Of a DNA stretch of 64,000 bases, positions 60,417-64,000 are shown piece by piece. The DNA lies in the NCBI RefSeq assembly GCF_000203795.2, contig NW_006281099.1, positions 109,677 through 173,676 of the forward strand, read 5' to 3'. Source of the stretch: Batrachochytrium dendrobatidis JAM81 (Eukaryota > Chytridiomycota > Chytridiomycetes > Rhizophydiales). Under the pieces are notes generated by a model. That model had not been told where the DNA came from. It ran no database searches and worked only from the letters and a program-made list of their open reading frames with translations. The translations under genes were made by a program, and so were the position numbers. Positions within the stretch are counted from its first letter, which is position 1, and every line of letters begins with the position of its first letter.

Positions 60417-61873
60417 ATGAGCAGAAATGGAAAAGGAAGAAGCATGCGTATGTCGTTGGCTCAGCAAGATCGTTACAAACAGGAACAAATCAATCAGTTG
60501 GACACCAATGACAGGCCAGTTTCTTCCAACGACAGGTATATTATGGTGCATAGTTTTGTCTTGCCTTGTCAGTCAAGGCATCATTCATAAAACCACTAGT
60601 TCCAACTGTTAACCACTATGATATTTGAATTCTAGTCATGAGCATACCGATCAGCATTATAAAATACCTTTTCCTGTTGCCATGTGGGTATGTGCATTGG
60701 ACCAGAATTTCTTTTTTGAATGACCCCAAACACTTCATGTCTGCTTCAACCCTTCAGTATTATGTGGATTAACCTGGAATGCATGCATATTTTATCAAAC
60801 CCAGGACTTTGATCACTGCGATCCTAAGCGCTGTTCTGGAAAAAAACTAGCAAGAGTTGGAGTCATGACCAATTTGCGAGTTGGTCAACGGTTTAGTGGT
60901 ATTGTCATGAGGTAATGAGCCATTTGCTTAAACTCAAAGTTATGGTTCATCAATTTGTATTTTTATTAAATCAACCAACATTTAAAACCCGATTGCTGAC
61001 TTTTGGAAAAGCCCAAGAGGTGTATGCGCTGTTTCGCCATCCGATCGTGATATTATTATTCGATCTGGCATTGCAGTTGTAGATTGTTCATGGGCACGTA
61101 TCGAAGAAGTCCCATTTAAAAAGATTGCATCCCGACATGAACGACTATGCAAGTATATAATAGATTTGAATTACAACCACTATTATGATGGAAACTAAAA
61201 ACCACTGTGGTTAAGCTTGGGCTACCCGAGATTAGCAGCTAATTCTAAACTCATGTTGTCAATTCACAGTGCCATATCTTGTTGCTGCGAATCCCGTAAA
61301 CTATGGAAAGCCCTCTAAACTCAATTGTGTAGAGGCTCTTGCTGCCTGCTGCTTCATTACTGGTTTGGATGATGCTGGACATGCATTGTTGGAAAATTTC
61401 GGATGGGGTCATGCATTCTACGACATTAACAAGTGAGTCTTGAATTCTAGCACAACTACTTTTGATTCAAACATTCCAGTCGTCGCTCACATGCTATCCA
61501 TGTATATAGAGAGTTGTTTGATATCTATTCCAAATGCACTGATGCAGCAGATATTGTTCAAAAGCAAACAAAGTACATTGAGGACATGGAGCAATCGTAT
61601 ATTTCACGCAGAACTCGAGACGAGAGTCTCTTGATGCCAAATCCCAATCGCGACAACCAGGATTGCAGCGCGATGCTTTCTAGATCTTTAGATAGCAGTG
61701 ATTCTACAAGTGAAAGTAAATTAGGCAATTCATCCCATGGAGACAGGACAGTGCAGGAGCGTAGATACGATATGCCTTTGAGCGAGTCTGAAGAATCAAG
61801 CTATTATGACAGCGAAGATGAAAAGGCTACAGTTGAACTTCGAGATAAACTTGGAAATATAATCATTGTATAA
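60417..61873 (+). CDS. TSR3: 18S rRNA aminocarboxypropyltransferase Tsr3
   Basis: Six exons (60417-60535, 60636-60687, 60805-60911, 61012-61148, 61270-61432, 61510-61873) join in frame to 313 residues, the family size. Motifs are DFDHCDPKRCSGKKLAR, SPSDRDIIIRSGIAVVDCSW, LPYLVAANPVNYGKPSKLNC and EALAACCFITGLDDAG. The C-terminus is acidic and Ser-rich (SESEESSYYDSEDE). Tsr3 transfers the acp group from S-adenosylmethionine to the Nep1-methylated pseudouridine in 18S rRNA, a late cytoplasmic step. Intron 4 is GC-AG (donor GCAAGT at 61149); only this donor gives RLLPYLVAA, so it is well supported. Confidence 0.94.
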
Positions 61874-61954
61874 AACAATCAGAAATCTACTTGTTGAACA
61901 AGAGTTTATACAATTACATAAACAGCTGCTTAGGTTGACCAAAGCTGTTGATTT

Positions 61955-62733
61955 TTATTGCGTAGTCATGGAATCATGTGTTGTTGGAGTTGGTGAGAAA
62001 TTCAATGCATCTTGCAGCAGTGACTCTGCTAGAGCATCAAGTGTATTCTGAGATGAAGTATTCAACACAGCTGCTGGTTCTTGCACGATCTCTTGATCCT
62101 GTAAAGATGGAGCGGAAATGACATCTGCTGTACTGTGCAATGGCAGTGTTGCAAGATCCAAAGCAGGCCGAGTGTTGAGCATGATGGTATCGGCTACAGG
62201 ACTGACTAATGGTCCAGTATCAGCAGATGTGTTCAAAGATCGATCATGGTTTGCACTAATACAAGTCATGCATGTATTTAGGATGGATTGAACATGGCGA
62301 GTCTATTCCATGCATGATAAAAATACAACTTACACTTTCATCGTTTGAACAGCTGTATAGTTGTCCAGTATTCGTTGCAGCTCTGTTACTGTCAGATGAA
62401 TACTAGGCAGGCTCTGTATCGTGATGTGAGCTTGCTGGATTCGCTCCAACAAAGCCGTCATCTAATATTTCTAACGAGCATTTATTCAATGCACTATTCA
62501 TAATCATGTTTGAAACAACTGTGCATATTATACTTTATCAAAAGCAACTGATGTCGATTAAATACCTTGGCTGCAATAGCTAAACCTTGAGTGTCTGGAG
62601 AAACATTCGTATCTGGCTTGGACACTTGCACTAATATATTAGTAAGCTCTGTGAAAAACTCAAAGTTGTCTGTAGAAACGACACATTCTGTTGCATGGTG
62701 TGGACTAACGGACAGGCCAGCCAAATCGGTCAT
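61955..62733 (-). CDS. Small helical protein, Mediator MED9-like (tentative)
   Basis: Three exons (62566-62733, 62334-62461, 61955-62255) join in frame to 198 residues with canonical splice sites. The first two exons encode a helix (FEFFTELTNILVQVS) and then LLERIQQAHITIQSLPSIHL with TVTELQRILDNY. This recalls the MED9 pattern of a helix, a hydrophobic helix with I-x-x-LP-x-I, and a final coiled coil. The C-terminal half is Ser/Thr/Asp-rich without motifs. MED9 belongs to the Mediator middle module. The resemblance is short, so other small coiled-coil proteins are possible. It is convergent with TSR3 (82 bp between stop codons). Confidence 0.45.
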
Positions 62734-64000
62734 TGTACTAGATATAGTCGAGATTGAAGTCAAGTTCAAATTTCTTGTTCATTTACAGAATCTCGATTGA
62801 CCATTTCAGTCGAGATCCACCAACCTGCGCTACATGCTCGAGTTTTCAGGATTGAACATTGAGGATATTATCCAGTAAACTCGTAGTGTGACTTGATGGA
62901 ATGTGCTTGAGATTCAGATATAATGCATAAATCTAGACAAACCATTATCAATCTTTTTTCGACACATGCCAATAAAAACTATCCTTTACAGGCTGGACAT
63001 ACATTACAGCAGTATTCACGTAAAATGAAACGCTTGCATTTATCTTGCAATGACTGTCTTGGAATAAACAATGGTTGGTTGCTATTGAAAGTTGATTACT
63101 TTTTCTATTAAAACTCTGTCGTATTTCAATATCAGATACGTTCACGCTCTAGTTCAAGAGAACATTTCAGGAGTACAACTGTTGTTTCCATGCCAGTCAC
63201 CCAATATTCACTTTACATGTTTGGTTTGGAAAAAAGAGTTGCAAGAATGTCAAAGTTGTGGAGTTTATTGAAACAGATGCAAATATTCGCTCTGTATTTT
63301 GTACAAGGATGAGCACAAAGACTAGTGAATTAAAGTTTATAAAACAATGCTGTCCAGTAAGATTGGCACCCATCAAACATGACTGTTTATCATGTATCTT
63401 GGCTCTATTAGTGTTCCATGTATGTGAATACGACTGTAATATGAAATGGATCTTGATGGATAATCGTATCTTGCTCATCCGGAATAAACAGCCAGTAGAT
63501 GCCAACACTACCAGATAATAATCAGATTGGAACACTAAAAACGGACGCAGTGCCCAGATGCGGATTGAAAACTAGCATCATTTTAATGTCGGAGTCCAAG
63601 CTTTGTAGACCATGTTGGATAGTCTTGCAGTATGCAGCCAGTCAGGGTCTAAATCAAGCCAGCATCGACTCCCAATCTCATCAGTTCCATACATGGAACA
63701 TGATGGAGTCATAAGCAAAATGATCAACAGAGAGCTAGAGCATGTATATGGATCAGATTTAATTATGTGAGATACAGATAAATACTGTTATATCAGAGTT
63801 GCAATAACAAATTACCAGTATAAACAGGGTTTATGTTCCACTAGCATCATCAGCAAATACATGAGCAGCAGCAAAGTGGATATTTGTCATGTGGGTCCAG
63901 TTTTTCACATGGATATCAATCTAATTTGATATACACCAATCAATTATCATGCACAATATCCATGTTAAACGCATTATCCCAAACGGATTTGTGATAGGAG
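62734..64000. other. Intergenic region to window end
   Basis: It contains MITE copy 11 (63007-63436). The rest, including 63440-64000, shows no supportable gene or RNA. A gene beginning beyond the right edge may use this as upstream sequence. Confidence 0.45.
63007..63436. mobile_element. MITE copy 11 (complete)
   Basis: A 430-bp element. The left end CAGCAGTATTCACGTAAAATG and the right end CATGTATGTGAATACGACTG are inverted. TA flanks both sides (63005-63006 and 63437-63438). The interior shares GGAATAAACAATGGTTGG with copies 4 and 5. No transposase frame is present. Confidence 0.8.

Overview
The window is eukaryotic nuclear DNA from a fungus, AT-rich and densely packed with genes. Most genes are cut by short introns, usually 50-100 bp, with GTAHGT-like donors and TAG acceptors. 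Gene content fits a flagellated early-diverging fungus: a CDK20/CCRK-type kinase (a cilium/flagellum regulator in other lineages), a BLOC-1 subunit and a tomosyn with its R-SNARE tail sit beside typical fungal genes such as a Crh-type chitin transglycosylase, the ERMES subunit Mdm34, Spb1 and Coq10. A chytrid, perhaps of the Batrachochytrium kind, is my inference; nothing in the sequence names the species.

Layout. 1-1041 holds no gene I can support. 1042-6023: eS25, a BLOC1S2-like gene, a Crh-like GH16 enzyme and uL1 (RPL10A). 6383-15559: low-molecular-weight phosphatase, MDM34, an NR2C2AP-like gene, a long putative mitochondrial/PPR-like protein, CDK20 and COQ10. 15694-22787: SPB1, TIP41 and a Myb/SHAQKYF-type factor. 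23286-28765: tomosyn and an ankyrin protein. 29138-35659: eS8, a DNAJC7-type co-chaperone and a secreted-type metallophosphoesterase. 36069-42986: a poorly defined small ORF, a Pik1/PI4KB lipid kinase and NEP1/EMG1. 43364-49000: an ABCC transporter and an orphan ORF. 49601-57236: a Ctk1/CDK12-type kinase and a GTPBP1-like GTPase. 58878-62733: a secreted Gly-rich repeat protein, TSR3 and a small MED9-like gene. The rest is repeat-rich.

Many genes serve ribosome production: eS25, uL1 and eS8 are structural, and Spb1, Nep1 and Tsr3 modify rRNA. Nep1 and Tsr3 act on the same hypermodified 18S nucleotide in other eukaryotes. Two kinases (CDK20, Ctk1) and a MED9-like gene relate to cell-cycle/flagellum and transcription. 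Tomosyn, PI4KB and BLOC1S2 relate to membrane traffic.

The most striking non-genic feature is a family of at least eleven short elements (about 330-440 bp when complete). They carry terminal inverted repeats of consensus CAGYYGTATTCACGTAAAA next to TA dinucleotides and have no transposase, so they look like Tc1/mariner-type MITEs. They sit very close to genes: one supplies the TIP41 stop codon, one starts a few bases upstream of the BLOC1S2 ATG, one lies in an intron, and several begin within 10 bp of a stop codon. A second new-looking signal is a GCATGCATGGATGG-like block in the first intron of all three ribosomal-protein genes, whose first coding exons seem to be only 3-5 nt long. GC-AG introns with a GCAAGT donor recur, and an ABCC transporter carries an in-frame TAA that may be a nonsense mutation or an ultrashort intron.
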